Shown: positions 20,244-33,044 of the stretch, in pieces
How the letters are laid out: each line of letters begins with the position of its first letter
How positions within the stretch are numbered: the first letter of the stretch is position 1
Source of the DNA: Botryosphaeria dothidea
Lineage: Eukaryota; Ascomycota; Dothideomycetes; Botryosphaeriales; Botryosphaeriaceae
Length of the DNA stretch: 64,000 nucleotides
Direction of reading: 5' to 3'
Assembly (NCBI GenBank): GCA_011503125.2
Contig: WWBZ02000001.1
Location: 5,518,001 to 5,582,000 of the forward strand
Made by a program: the position numbers and the translations under genes
Notes under the pieces: generated by a model
The model's database searches: none
Told to the model about the DNA's origin: nothing
What the model saw: only the letters and a program-made list of their open reading frames with translations

Positions 20244-23200
20244 TGATATCTATACAGTTTGCTGCAACGACCGAGCAGGTTGCAATCAAAGACTCAACTT
20301 CAAATCAGTCAAAGCGGTAGATGTTAAAGCGAAAAGTCACCTGGGGAGGCCGGCACTTACACCACCATTAGTTTCTGAAATGAGATATCAATCCAACATC
20401 CAAATGACAGCACACAGGAAAATCCGCGCCGGATGTTTACTCAGATTTTGTCTAAGAATATTGATGACATGTAATGTCAGCTTCGGAGGGCATTTTCCAG
20501 TCTTGCGCATCTCACTGCCCGTTAGAGTTCAAGGATCAGCTACTAGCAATACCCTTGGAGATCACAAGACCTCATGGTGTCGTGGTGATGAAGAAAAAGG
20601 CCGCCACCCCGATATGCAGACCCTCTCATTGCCCGTCGGCTCTTGCAGATCCCCGTTTGAAACACCGGCCGCGGCCGCACTTCCACAGCTCGATCTATAG
20701 CTATCATAGCCAGAAGATCCCCGCATCTTTCCTCGTGGGGCGTCCTGGCGCGTGGCCCTCTTCCTGCAGAAAGGGGACACGCGGCGCAGGGAAAAAGACC
20801 ACCCGGGCTGCGGTGGTGACGAAAGGGCACGTTAGGCCGAGATGCCTTGCATGAAGGATTTGGGGGGGCTCGTCGACATGAGTCGGGTTTCTGTCCACCA
20901 TCTGCTTTTTTTTTGAATCTCGGGAGAACAACGATTGCCCCCGTCCACATGTGAGAGCAGCGATCTACCCTTACCCGTCTTGAGACATCCGTGGAGTAGC
21001 GTGCCCTTGCTGCTGCTGGTCATGTCCTATATTCGGAACTCCGTTTCTCAATCAAGTTGTGACTTGATCAAAACAAAAAGCTGAATCGTAGGGCAGAAAA
21101 AAACGAAACGAACGCTCAAACAACCGTTCAAGGGCTCGTCGGAGTAGTTTAAAACGGCCGACCTCAGCCCAGAACCAGGTACATGAAAAGAATAGAAAGC
21201 GAAGATGCTCAAGATTGATTATCTACCGGCCCATCTGTGACGGCATTTGTTGCAGGTCACCTCGAAAACCTCATTTCCAGAACATTAATCCAAAATTGCT
21301 AGCTGATAAGGGCAACATTCAGACTTTCTACCCCGCATTTCGCGCGTCTGGACCCTGAATCTTCCCTTTCTTGTAACGACTTTTCTCTTCGATCCCGTTT
21401 TGTCCTTTCCCGATTTGCGCAGATTGTGGAACGGAGAAGGAGGGACAAGTGGTGGCGATCAGGGTACGTACATTGAACCACATTGGACCGCGGGACTCCA
21501 TTCCTTTGCCTCGCGAGTTTTTGACTACAGATTGCTGTAAGGCCAACACGGCTCATGTACAGTGAGAGTTCCTTGCAGCATGCGCCGTGCGGTCGAGAGC
21601 GTGCCTGTCTCGCCATATCTCACTCTCTTGTTGCGTCAAACCCACCAGCTGACCTGTTCGCTGGCCATTCTTATCGTCGATGATTTTCCTATCGACGATG
21701 TGGTCTTTGTAACTCGATATGTATAATGATGTCGAGATTGCCAACACGTCGCGGGTCCACGTGCGTTGTCTTCCGTTGCCATTAGCGGACAATGCGCGTT
21801 GCCTGTTCGCCCGTTGCCACAATGTCGGTCTGGTGGTGGGGAAAAAGCGTGCTACTCAATCGACGACTTGCTTAAGCGCCCGCCCGTTGTTCAACCTGGT
21901 CCACATGGCAAAAAGAAGAAACCCACGGAAAACTCACTGGAGATTTGCGTTGGCATCTACTTGGCACGTTCCTCCCGTCCCGCCTGCATGGTCGCGGTGA
22001 ACACGCGACTGAAACCCGGAGGCCAAATGTGGTCGTGAACCGAAACATTTGCATCTTGCGACTGTTCACACCGCTACCTTGACTATCTCTTTCGCTTGAC
22101 TACCGGTGAAGAGAATTTTCTTTGTGTCCTCGTGTTGGATTGGCAGGAGAAGCATGGGAGTGATACCTTTTCCGAGTCTATACGTATTGTTCGTAAAGAA
22201 GGGGTGGTGGTGGTGGTTGTTGTGATGGATTGGAGGGGCACGTGAGGGGTAGCTGACCTCGCAACACAACTCAATTCTACCTCGAAAACCAAGGAAAAAG
22301 TCCGGCACGCATAAAATTCGTCATTGTGCGTTTATCTGCTGTAGGCATTCAGGGTCTGAAGGATTGATTGAGGGTCTTCGAAGGGTCTATCGACCTGCAT
22401 TGTCTCAGCTTTTCCGCCTTCTGCCACGTACCGGTACTCTGGATGACCAGTAACAGGTACAGCCTTTGGGGCCCCTTTCCGCCTTGACGAAACTTTGTTT
22501 CCTGCAGAAGTACAGGCAAAGTAGGGGAATGGAAAACGGGAGAAGCTTTGATGAAGGGTCGTCCCAAGCTCACCCATGTCCCCTGTCGCAAGCGAAAGAC
22601 AGGGTCTACCTTGACCGCTGCCGTTAAAGCGGCGAGCAAAAGTGGTGCTGCCATGGTGGAATCGTGGGTTTCTCGATGAGGAAGAAGCTCGGGAATGGCG
22701 AGTCTCCTCCTCAATTCTTCCAGCCTGATCAGGCAGCCGTGGTTTGCGGTCTGGTTCTCTCCATCACCTCTTTACCCCACATAATCGATCAAATGCAGAC
22801 TGGATGCCGCTGCAAGGCGGGATGCCGTTTTGGAAGACCAGTTCTAGACTTTGGCGGACGGGGAGAGCTGCGGCAGCGGAGCGGGAGCCATGCCTTGTAC
22901 ACATACTGCATGTTACAAGGTGCCTCTCCGCATCCGCACCGAGAAGGGCAATCCCGTAGTGCCGACCATGGTGTCTAGAACTCTCGATGGGTCTTTCGTG
23001 GTCCCTCTACGGAGCCATTGTCAGACAGCTGCAGTGATGGTGCAAGAGTGTTTCTGTAAGGCCTCTCATCGTTTCTGTTTGACTTCGTCAGGCCAAAACG
23101 CCGACCTACTGCCACAGCTGCAAGACAGATATCCACAACTGCCGGCGACGAGTCCGCCTGCCTTCATCGCCGTCACTGCTCTTTCTTTCGCCGCCCTCGC

Positions 23201-26200
23201 CGCTGGGCAGCAATTTCCTCTACCGCCTGTGCCGCAAGGCGAACTTGACGACCAAAATATCGTACATCGCACGATTTTGCGGCATGCAAGAAAAAGAAAA
23301 TAAACACGGCCCATTTCGCTATTCGTTGTCAATTGCTGCGGAGCCACAGCCATTGGCGCCAGCATCGTCACCTCTCATCATCGCTGCCTTACTTACTGCC
23401 CGAGCCTAGCGCAATGGCGCTTAACGGGCAACAACAACAACAAAATCCGTGGGGGGCACCACAATCGTGAGCGTTCGCCGGCTCTCTCGGCGAGACTACG
23501 CCCTAGCGCTGGTGCGGTCCGGCAAGTGGGCATGTGGACTCCTTCGTTTTGGGTGCGTCGGATATCGCAAAGGAACAAGGAAAAAACGTGCGCCGGGACC
23601 ACAAATAATCGAAGTATCAGCAAAGTGGGGGCTGCTACGGCTGGCGAAAAAGGATTTGGAGGCGCGCACAGCATCGTTATCACCCATTCAGTCGAAGCGG
23701 AAGGGCGACGGGGCAATGGGCTTGAGTGGAGAGCGTTGTTGCGCCAGGCCGCGGCGCCGCTGCACGGGCTCCCTCCGCCGGCCGCTTGTGCTCGCCGGGC
23801 GGTGCGCCGCTTCCTGCCAGATCGTCGGCTCGTCACTCTTGGTTTTCTTTGCTGCTCGCCTGTCGTCCGTAGCCTTGCCGCCGCGCGCCAGCCTGGCGGG
23901 AGTTGCTGCCCAGTGCGCTCATGCATTGCCCGTAGCCCCCCTCCTCGGCGCCACTGACGTAGCGGCCTTCTCTGCGCTGTCTGATCGACCGGGGCGAAGG
24001 GGATTGTTTCTTCTGCGGCGAACGAACACATTCTGCTATCACAAGATTTTTTGCCCGGTGTTGGCCACTATCTCGCGGCTGAGGCAATGGGTGCCGGATC
24101 GGGCGACGATCGATGCGGTATGGGCTGATGAAGGCTGCCGCGTGGCTTTGGTGAAGGAGGGGAGGGCCAGAGACGGAGCGTAGCGGATGATGGAGGGTCG
24201 GCAAGGCGAACCGAATACAAGGAGGCATTGACTTGTTGGAGGGCGCAGGTCGATGAGAGGGTGCGACGCAAGATTGGCGAATGGGCGCGGCTGCGCGCTG
24301 CGCCGCCAGATCTGCTGCAGCCGCTGGAGGGGTGCTCCTTGTGCGGAGATGGCGCTGTCGCTGCTGCGCTGGTGTTGCGGCGAGCCACTTGACTCAACGC
24401 GCTTCCTCGGGTCCGCGCTGCTCCCGCCTGCTGTGGCCGAGCATTGTGGGCTCTGACGATCTCGAAGGTGCCAGCGACCGTGGTGATGCATGCCAGCTCA
24501 GCTCCACGCAAGCTGGCCTATCTGATACATCCAGTGACGGCGACGGTGGGCACGGCAACGGGGATACCGCGAGGGATCTTCCCAGCCGATCAACCATTCC
24601 TTTCCAGAAATTCGAAGCACGTTGATGGGCGCTCCCATGTGCTTTCCGCGCCGCCTCGTGCCGTGTGACGAAGGCAAAGTCCCGAGACGCTCGCATTGCA
24701 AACTGACTAGCTCCTCTTTCTCATTCTTTCGTATCAGCAAAAATAGAAAGCGCTACTGCCCGAGAAATCTCTAGGCATGCTCCACTCCCGTTCGTCAAGC
24801 GAGAAGGCGCCGCCGCAGTCACGGGAAACGTCGTGACCTCATTCTACGTCTCGTACGCTGTGGTACCTCACAACTGGCGAGACTTTGCATCCTCTGTTGC
24901 GAGCCGACGGAGCTGAGTCATCCGTCTTACAAACGTGCAAACACACCTCCGATGCCTCAGCTCTCCAAGAGGATGGATAGCCCACTCACTTCGCAGGCCC
25001 ATATCTCTTTAATGTCCCCCATCACTGCCCGTAGCGGCAGTGCTTGCATTGACGCCAGGATTGGTGGGCAACACGCTACTACGAGGACACCGCCTTCTTG
25101 AAGCAACTGCATCAGCACCACCCAAGAATGCCGATCAATGCCCTGCGGTCAGCCCAGTGACAGCAGACGGCGCCAACACGGCTCCTCCGCCACACGGCGA
25201 AAACCACCAGCCTAGTCGGCACGCCGGCAAGCAACACCTGCTCACGTAGGGCATGAGGGCAGGAGGAACCGGCATCGTCAAGTCCGGGCATGAAGTCATC
25301 TGCTAGTGCTTGACAACCAGGCTGGTAGTCCACTAACAGCACGCGTGCCAGCCAAGCCTCATCGCGGAGCAACTCCGTTCGCACCATAAGCCTTTCTTTT
25401 TCTTTTTTTTTTGCTTCTTACCGACTCCCGCAAACCTTGCGGGAGTCGATCCCACTGATTTATCACCGTATCTTATCGTCCGGAGGTCTGACCGCCAAAA
25501 ACTCTCCAAAGTGTTTTGCCAACGAGCCCTTGTAGGAAAAAGAAAGAAAGAAAAAAGCATGCTGCCGTGACGCAAACGAGCAAGGAGTTACTTCCGGCAT
25601 GAGCCGGTGCCTTCCCGACGGAAACCACACACAACATCATGACAGCAATATTATTTCTCTTTCTCTTCTTATTATTTGAATTTATCCGGCCGCTTTAACT
25701 TTTGCGTTCGGCATCTGCGTCGTTTTGGGCCAAGGTAACAATGGGAATTGCGCTAACTGCGCCTGCCAGAAAGGATGATCGCGAAAGAAAGCGACGATGA
25801 TGTAGTGTAGCCAGGTCATGCCGTCATAGCGCTTTTTTGCCGTTTGATGCCCACGCCTTGTCCTTTGTGCCGGGTAAGGTTGACGGATGGCACCGTACTA
25901 CGTACAGCGGAGGAATGCTCGAAAGCAGGAGGAGACTAGACGTGACGGCTCTTGCAGCAACGTCTTCACGTGAACGAAGTAAAATTACGAAGCTTTGGGC
26001 GAGTGAAAGAGCAGAACGGTCGTGCTTGGCCCCGGCGTGCTTTCTCTTATTTACCCAATATTAAAGACCTTTTTACGAACCTCCCGCGAACCAACCCCCC
26101 CGGCGAAATACGCTGCAGTAAGTACGTGCAAGAGGACGGCGACGCCGGTGAATGCTTCATGATAATACGCCGGACTAATTGAATATGCGAGTTTGCGGCG

Positions 26201-29200
26201 CGCCTCGCTCCTTTTTCCTCGGAGATTTGACGAGAGCGGAAAGGAAAGGAAGAAAGGAAGAAAGGGAAAGCCTCCTACGCAGGAAGGATTCGAGGTTTCT
26301 GACAGGCTACTAGCACGTTCGTCTACAACAGATCCTAGGGAAACAGTATGGCCTCACGCAGTAACGATAGCTGCGAATGACTCTGTGATGTCAGACCATC
26401 GGCAGAAGTCATGTAACAACCACACTCTCTCGCTCACATCCTCGACCTTCCCCCACTCCGAGGCTCTGCGCGGGAAAGGACCAGTCATGCAACCGGGTCG
26501 CCGGTCAGCGTGGTCGCCGCGCCGCATGAAACGCCCTTTTCCGCGAAAGGAAAGCAGCGAAGGGGCGCACAAGCTACGGAGAATCCTGAACAGGAAAGAT
26601 TTTTCCCTTACTCTTAAACCCGCTAGACAGGAACGACCGGTGGCGGGTCATCGGACATACTGTTGTAGTCTGAAAGAGCGAATGATGAACGGAGCGTCTG
26701 GCGGATGGAGCGGCCGGGCAAATCATCATCTTCCTTTCACCACCGCAGCGGCGATGATCACTTGCCGGTTCATCTTCGTCATGCGCGCGGCGCGCCTCGT
26801 CATCTCTCCTTCGTCTCTGCCATTGCCGCGTGCTGCTCCTGTTGCATTCGGGGCGAGGGCAATCATCCATCGAAATCATTTGCTCCTCGTTTTACCCACT
26901 TTTTTTTTTCAAATCCTTGGAGATGGTGGAGGTAATAAAACGCAAGTGCGTACGTAGCATGTGGTGTACATAGTATGTGTGTATATACAAGTGAGACTGC
27001 GTGAGTGACTATGGGCAGTGGGAGGGTGTGGAAAAGGGTCCACACCTAAGAGTTAACGGGTTTCAAGCGAGTGGCTGTGACTCTTGTCTATGCGACCATC
27101 GCTACGCCTACCCGGCTCTACTACTAACTCGCTCGAGAGATTGAGCGGTGCTTTTTGCGGGTGACTCGCAGGTGACTCGCGCAACGCATGGCGCGCGGCG
27201 CGCCTAGCGCGACCAAAGAGATGGGTGAGTGGCTTTTCCTTGATTATCGAGGTGGTTGGTGGGTTTGGCCTGCGGGTGCGCGGCCTCATTGCGGAGGAAG
27301 TGGGGGGGGGGGAAAGAGAGGACGGGCACGAGCGCCGCACGAGTGAGAGCGACAGCGAGATCTGCGGTTTGTCGCCGGAGCAAAGAGAAAGACGGAGGGA
27401 GTTAGTGTGCTAGTGGGGTCGTTCGGGAGTGAGAGTGGTGTGTCGGTGGGTGACCTTGAGTGGGTGTGGGAGGGTACCTCGGCGAAGGATGAGCGGCTGA
27501 TGCCGTGCGATGCGAGACGCAGGGACTGGGGTTATGGGTGGTTGGGGACTGGATGGGCGTGCTGCGGAACAGGTCCGTGGAGAAGGGGAGCGAGGAGAGA
27601 GGCAGGCGGCGGTGGAGGCGGTGGTGATGATGGAGGTCTCGCGCCCCATCTGTTTGGATGAGGATTTCTCTTTGACGCGCATCTCATGTGAGGCGCAGAT
27701 GCGATATACGTCTCTAGGGCGCCTGCTTGCGTAAGGCATCTGGATCTTTTGCCTCCCGTGCTCCCGCTGCTTTGCAAAGTGCTTGCTTGGCCTTGGCGGA
27801 GAGCATTGTCGCATCTTGCCTTGCGATGACTGTGCATGTGGTTTGATGACGACGGCAGTGTATCCACGGCGTCCAGGGTGTTGGGCGGGGTTTTACCATC
27901 GTCAAGGCCTCTCGCGGTACCAGGACCAAAAAGTGCGCGGCACGCGGCAAAATCGACAGCAGCGCCCATGTCCGTCGACACACACACACATACACACACA
28001 CACACACTTTTTGGCAGCAGAGACACTCCCAAACATGGGCCCTTTGCCCTGCACAGCATGCCGAAAAAGAAAGGTGATCGGTGCATGTCGAGGTCACAGA
28101 GTAGCATCACTCCTCCCATCGTATTCTGCGCCGCAACCCTTGTCATGATGGGCGTTGAAGAAGTCAAATGGCATCCACTCGGTCAACAACTGAGACGTCT
28201 TCGGGCACCAAACCAGAAATGGTATTGAAATCGAGCGATCAAGCTGCCTGCCTGGTCTGCCTTGGTTTCTCGCGCATTAGCTCGCCCTTGCTATGGGCTT
28301 GCCCAGCGCAACAACCGTCCGTGCTTGAACGGCCTCACTTCCTTCCAAGGTTCAACTATCTAACACATGTAGTCCCATTCGCCCACGTGGGCGGTTCGAC
28401 GCCGATATCCCTGTCCTCATGAAGAAATCAAATCTCAGATAGCCGGCCAGCGCAGCGCGAAGAGATGCCCTACGTGCTTTCCCAATGCTAGTAACGATGA
28501 ACAAGAAACACCAATCCCATATCCCTTCCTAGACGCCAGAAGCGCGGGGAAACCCCATGTTCACATGTATGAAATGAGATTCAGGCAAGCTCAAGCGAAT
28601 GTGGTGTTTGAAAAAAAGGGCCCACTTCCCAGCACTTGGTTATGTGGGGACGAAATGTAACAACGCAAAGCGAACGGAAGAAAATCCCAACCCCCAATTG
28701 CACCCAGTTCCCCCAAACCCCCTTTCCGCCCCATGCCATCGTGATCCCGAGCTCTTGGTACCGAAAATGCGCGTGTTGTTTCTGTTGCAAATGACGAAGT
28801 GGCGAAGATCATGACGACGATGATGCCTGATCACACGAGAGCGCTGTCGGGCCGCTGCCGTGATTGCCACCGTGACAACGAGCCGGTGGAGAACATCACG
28901 CCTCACCACGAAAACGAATGGATGGTGTTGTCCTTCCGTGGGTCTCCTTCCTGATTCCAGGATTTGAATGCCGAGGATGACAACACCCGTCTGCCAGCCT
29001 GACTGAGAGAAACCTGGAAACGAAGACGCCGAGTTATGAGTGATGCAATTTTTGACGTCCCATGGAACACGCGTCCCGCGGTGTTGATGGTGAGAATGCT
29101 CAATTTATCTCCCTTGCTCCATTGGTATCGCTCTTGACGCCGAAAAAAATGCTTGATGAGATGACGCCCGCAAAATTGCCGAGATAAACGAAAAACCGAG

Positions 29201-29299
29201 ATGTGGGAATCAAGTCGTAAGATGGGTATGTCGTTGATGAAGGCCGTGTCGGAGATGGCGTTGAACGGCCACTCCGAGTGGAATTTGTGGTACGGATGC
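20244..29299. other. Nine-kilobase gene-poor region
   Basis: After the arp2 3' untranslated region I find no frame with a recognisable domain, convincing codon pattern or splice-linked extension. The longest frames (23449-24183 plus, 26193-26957 plus, 27532-28167 minus) overlap others on the opposite strand and have the arginine/serine-rich composition of chance frames. The region holds simple sequence: a (CA)n tract at 27978, an 11-G run at 27302, and purine-rich stretches near 26230-26270. No terminal inverted repeats, transposase or reverse transcriptase fragments were recognised, and it does not look strongly AT-rich. It could contain untranslated or long noncoding RNA, or regulatory DNA. 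Confidence 0.5.
27978..28007. repeat. (CA)n microsatellite
   Basis: Thirty nucleotides of alternating A and C with one T interruption, inside the gene-poor region. Confidence 0.95.
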
Positions 29300-29872
29300 C
29301 TAGCAGCTACCAACAGACGTTGGCCGCCCTGGGGACATCTGGCCCACACGCTTAGCCTCCTCCTGAAGGAGCTTCTCAACAAGGTCGTTCCGCGAGTCTG
29401 AAAGACAACCCGAACCCCGGGCTCCTGCCGTGAGGTAGTCACCCTGCTGTCCCTCAAGCTCGAGAGGAGTGACGGGTCCCGGACTGCCCAGAGGGTTCAG
29501 TCGCGGGCTGGCAGGCTTGGTCCCAGTGGCCATGTTGCGAGTAGCGGTTGCGAGCAGCTCCCTCTGGTAGATGTAGAGCTGGCGCTGTGCCTCGGAGTAC
29601 TGCTTCTGCTGGGTGCGTGGCGAGGGCGGAGGCTGAGGGCTATTGGGGTTGGTGTTCGGGGTGTTCGCAGCGCTGGAGTTCGACGAGGGGAAGTTGGCCG
29701 GGTGGAAGCGTGGCAAGGAGGGAAGCTTCAGGTTGCTCGAGCCGGTGCTCTGCTGTCTACCGGGCCTCAGGCGTGGTGCCTGGGAGGGAATTGCTAGAGT
29801 GTCGGTGCCAGCCCTGGCAGACATGGTGGTGGCAGTGGGAGACATCATGGTAGTGCGTGACCGTGTGGACAT
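29300..29872 (-). CDS. Conserved-looking fungal protein of unknown function, Ser/Pro-rich
   Basis: Single exon on the minus strand, 190 residues. The start MSTRSRTTMMSPTATT is followed by a low-complexity Ser/Pro/Asn/Thr region (about residues 30-85). A helical segment comes next (SEAQRQLYIYQRELLATATR, about 93-112), then the motif SPRLNPLGSPGPVTPLELE (about 121-139) and an acidic/basic helical tail (NDLVEKLLQEEAKRVG). From memory, proteins with this SPRLxPLGSPGPVTPLELE motif occur widely in filamentous ascomycetes without assigned function; I could not check this. No membrane segment, signal peptide or catalytic motif is visible. It is the only credible coding frame in about 12.8 kb, and 3.2 kb of apparently noncoding DNA lies upstream of it. 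Confidence 0.65.
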   Translation of the reverse strand: MSTRSRTTMMSPTATTMSARAGTDTLAIPSQAPRLRPGRQQSTGSSNLKLPSLPRFHPANFPSSNSSAANTPNTNPNSPQPPPSPRTQQKQYSEAQRQLYIYQRELLATATRNMATGTKPASPRLNPLGSPGPVTPLELEGQQGDYLTAGARGSGCLSDSRNDLVEKLLQEEAKRVGQMSPGRPTSVGSC

Positions 29873-31823
29873 AATAGTCGTGAGTTGTAAGAAGGTTTGT
29901 TTGCTGTTCCCGAAGGGTGATAGGAGTGATTTCGCGGAGTGGTAAAGGGCGCGGTGGAGGGTGTTTATAAGTGTTGGGTGAGGGAGGACTTGTTTCGAGA
30001 ATTTATGTCAGAGTTCGGAATGAGGTGGACTGGAGGGCTAGTGGTGGGACAGGGAGGCGTCAGAAGGCCAGGAGCGGGGGGAGGGTGTTATAGATGCTTT
30101 GGTGCTGGGGTGCTTGCGGGCGCCGATAAAGCAGCAAGGCGTGCAGGGATAGTGGTGGGGATGCAATTCGAAAAAGGGCAGGGCAGCGGCTGATCAGATC
30201 AACGGCTAGGAAGCGGCGCCAGGACAGGGTTTGGCAGTGTGGTCCCTGGCGCCGGGCGCAGCGGGCAGCGGCTCAGCGAAGCGTCGCACCGAACGCGGCG
30301 GCGGTAGTGGGGCATCACACAAAGCGAAGGGTCCTGCTCCAGCTTATTCCTGGGGCCCGCCTGCTGCAGTGGTGAGCAAGTGGTGTGTGTGCGGAATGCG
30401 GTCGGTTTCAAGTGGGCAGAAGCCGCGAGGGCACAGAGAAAGGGGACACTGGGGATTGAGCGTGAGGAGGGTCTGCTCGCGCCGCACCGCCGTGACCATA
30501 CCAGCCCTTGTTGCCTCGCTCCTGCCTGCCTGCTTGCCGGCCTGCTTGCCTGTCCATGCCGCCGCACAGAAATCATGAGCCCATGACCCGATTTTCCCGT
30601 GACGACTGTGTAACAAAGGCACCGCTCCCCTTGGCGTCGCCGACGAACGCCCTTCAGTACCGCTCCTCCATGCCCGCACCGTCTTTCTTGCCCCTGCACG
30701 TGAGCGCTTGCGAACGACGGCGTGCTGCTGCCATTGCCTCCGGCTGTTCCGTGATGCTTCTGGTGCTTCTGCCGCATCTGGCGCGGCTTCTGGTCGGCAC
30801 CCGAGAGACGCTCCTCCATCTCACGGCATCGCACGATCGAGCACGCTGTCGCTGCACGCCAAAGCCGCGCTCTCCGCCCGGCAGCCGTGCTTGGTGCTGA
30901 TGCAGCCGCCCGTGGGCGAGGGGGTAGCCTGAGTGCAACCAGGTGCGTGACGCACTTGATCCGCCCAATCGCTGCTCTCCGCCACGACCGTTGAAGTTTC
31001 TGGGCCCGTCCACCAAAGGACAAATGTCCGCAGCTAGGGAGGCACCTGCAGCACGCCAGAATGCCGTAGAGACGGATGCTGGGGCGTGACTGGACTGCCG
31101 TTCACCGCACCCTGCCTATCCGGCCAGGACCCGGTCTCCATGTCTCCATGCCACCGACCTGAGCATTCCACCGAACCGAGAAATGCTCTCTCGCTTGCTT
31201 GCGGTGGAGAAGCCAAAGAGAACCGGCGCTGCCCTTGCAGCACCGCTCAGCCGTGGACACGAGATAAGCCAAAAATAACACGCCCGTCAGCATAACGCGT
31301 TCGGAAAGGCAATGTTCTGTTTCCTCTGGCAGAGGCCTGAGGGCTGTGCTACTTGGCGGCGCTGATAGATCTGCCATTCCCAAGAGCGGTTTAGCCGTCG
31401 TGGTTCGCCAGCAACACGCGTCACACCGAAATCCTACCAGAGCGCACACTCTGGTCTGATCAGTACAGCAAGCTGAAATGTTGAGCCAGCCAGCCTCGCG
31501 CCCGACTCTCATCAAAAACCGCGTGGCCCGTTCTTCAAAAGCATGTGCAAGGGCGCGGACCTCTCTCCTTCCGCCGTCATGCATATCTCATTGGCGTGCC
31601 ATGTCCAATGGCTTCCAATCAATTCATCCGTCTACTGTCCACTGCGTGCGTTTTCCGCCTCTCATCGCGGCCGTAAGAGGGAAAAAAAAAATTCAGGAGC
31701 CTTCCTGCAGCACACCACAGCACGGCCGGCAAGGCGGCCACCGCACAATGCAGCAAACGCACAGCGCAGAAAATGCACGCAATCAGCGTTTCTTTTGGGT
31801 CGATCAGCCGCGGTGAAAAGAAG

Positions 31824-31854
<31 letters not shown>

Positions 31855-33044
31855 TAGGGCCTGCGCGGATTATCGGGACGGCTCTTTCCAGAGAACGCAT
31901 GTTCCCACCTCTCATGCCCGTCCACGCAACCACTCTCCTCCCTTCACTCTCTCCAGTGACAGTAACTGGTCTGGTGGTTGCTGATAGGAGCGAAAACGTA
32001 GCTGACTGGTTGCTGCCCAAGCACTGTCCGCCGCCCCCTCCTCCAGCCTCTCATCCGAATGTGACAGAAAGAAAATTAAACCCTCCTGAAAGCCGAATGG
32101 TCCACGAGTCGCTACCGCGTATGCCCGTTCCTTTTTTTGACCAACCGGAGCGTTCTGTTGCCGACCAAAACCCCCGGCTGCACGAAGGAACCGCATGGAA
32201 AACCCCTCATGTTGCGCAATATCGTGCAGACAGAGGGTCCATTGTGGCACCATGCGCGTTCGCGAGGTCCATTCTCCTGCAAGAGACGACCACTTTGTTT
32301 TCCCTGCCGCTACAGATGCGGAGATCAGCGACATGATCTACGATCTGTAGAAGTGGAGTGCCCCCCGTGCAGCACATGAGTGGTCTGTGGGGTTAGAGAA
32401 TAAGTGCAACTCTGCCTCGAACACCACCAGCCAAGCGCATGCAAAGTCTTGTGCCGGATCGGCACGGCATGACAAGAGACAGCATTGCGACATTCTCCTT
32501 CCGTTCGCGCATAGCCGCGGCCCAGACTCGGCGAATGCAGGCAATAAGAGGAAAAGGAAAAGCGAGAAGAGGAGATCGAAGATTTGCGGGGATGCACAAG
32601 AGATTGATGATGCTGCATGAAATATCGATTGCGGTAAAGAGCGGATTTCCAATATATCCGGAGTCTGCCGGGACAGAGTGCCCTGCACCTATCCAAATGG
32701 GAAAATAAAGAAGGAGGTCCAACTTCGATCCCCCGAACCGCTCTGGCAGGGTGCGCGGAGTGGGACATCTTTGAATTCTGTGCAACCCGAACTAAAGTGC
32801 TTCTTCGCCTTTGTTTGCTCAGTTGCCTAAATTCGATACTTCGCCCAAGTTACACAAGTTCATGCAGTGACTAGCCAGATGCTGCTCTGATCCTGTCCGT
32901 CGATCGACGATACATCCAATCCAAATCCTCCATCAACGCCAGAGGGACAAGACAATCCCAAATTACCAGGAACACCACCAGAACCCTTTTTTAGTCATCA
33001 CCCACTACGCCGAGAACGCATACTTCAATTGAATCACATCAACA
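29873..33044. other. Gene-poor region upstream of the 29300-29872 gene
   Basis: No supported gene in 3.2 kb. It holds a CTGC/TTGC-rich stretch at about 30519-30555, an (AG)n tract at 31828, and overlapping chance frames such as 30199-31023 minus. The right end should contain the 3' untranslated region of the Yox1-like gene. Confidence 0.5.
31828..31854. repeat. (AG)n microsatellite
   Basis: Twenty-seven nucleotides of alternating A and G preceded by an A-rich stretch. It is the source of the Arg-Glu runs in chance frames here. Confidence 0.95.

Noticed and set aside
23449..24183. 244-codon plus-strand frame in the gene-poor region
   Set aside because: Arg/Ala/Ser-rich chance composition, overlapped by equally long frames on the other strand, no domain or start context.
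26193..26957. 254-codon plus-strand frame in the gene-poor region
   Set aside because: Begins in purine-rich low-complexity sequence and shows no motif; most likely chance.
28385..28405. GGTTCGACGCC, a match to the tRNA B box
   Set aside because: The flanking bases do not form a T-arm stem, and no A box or acceptor stem lies at the right distance, so no tRNA is called.
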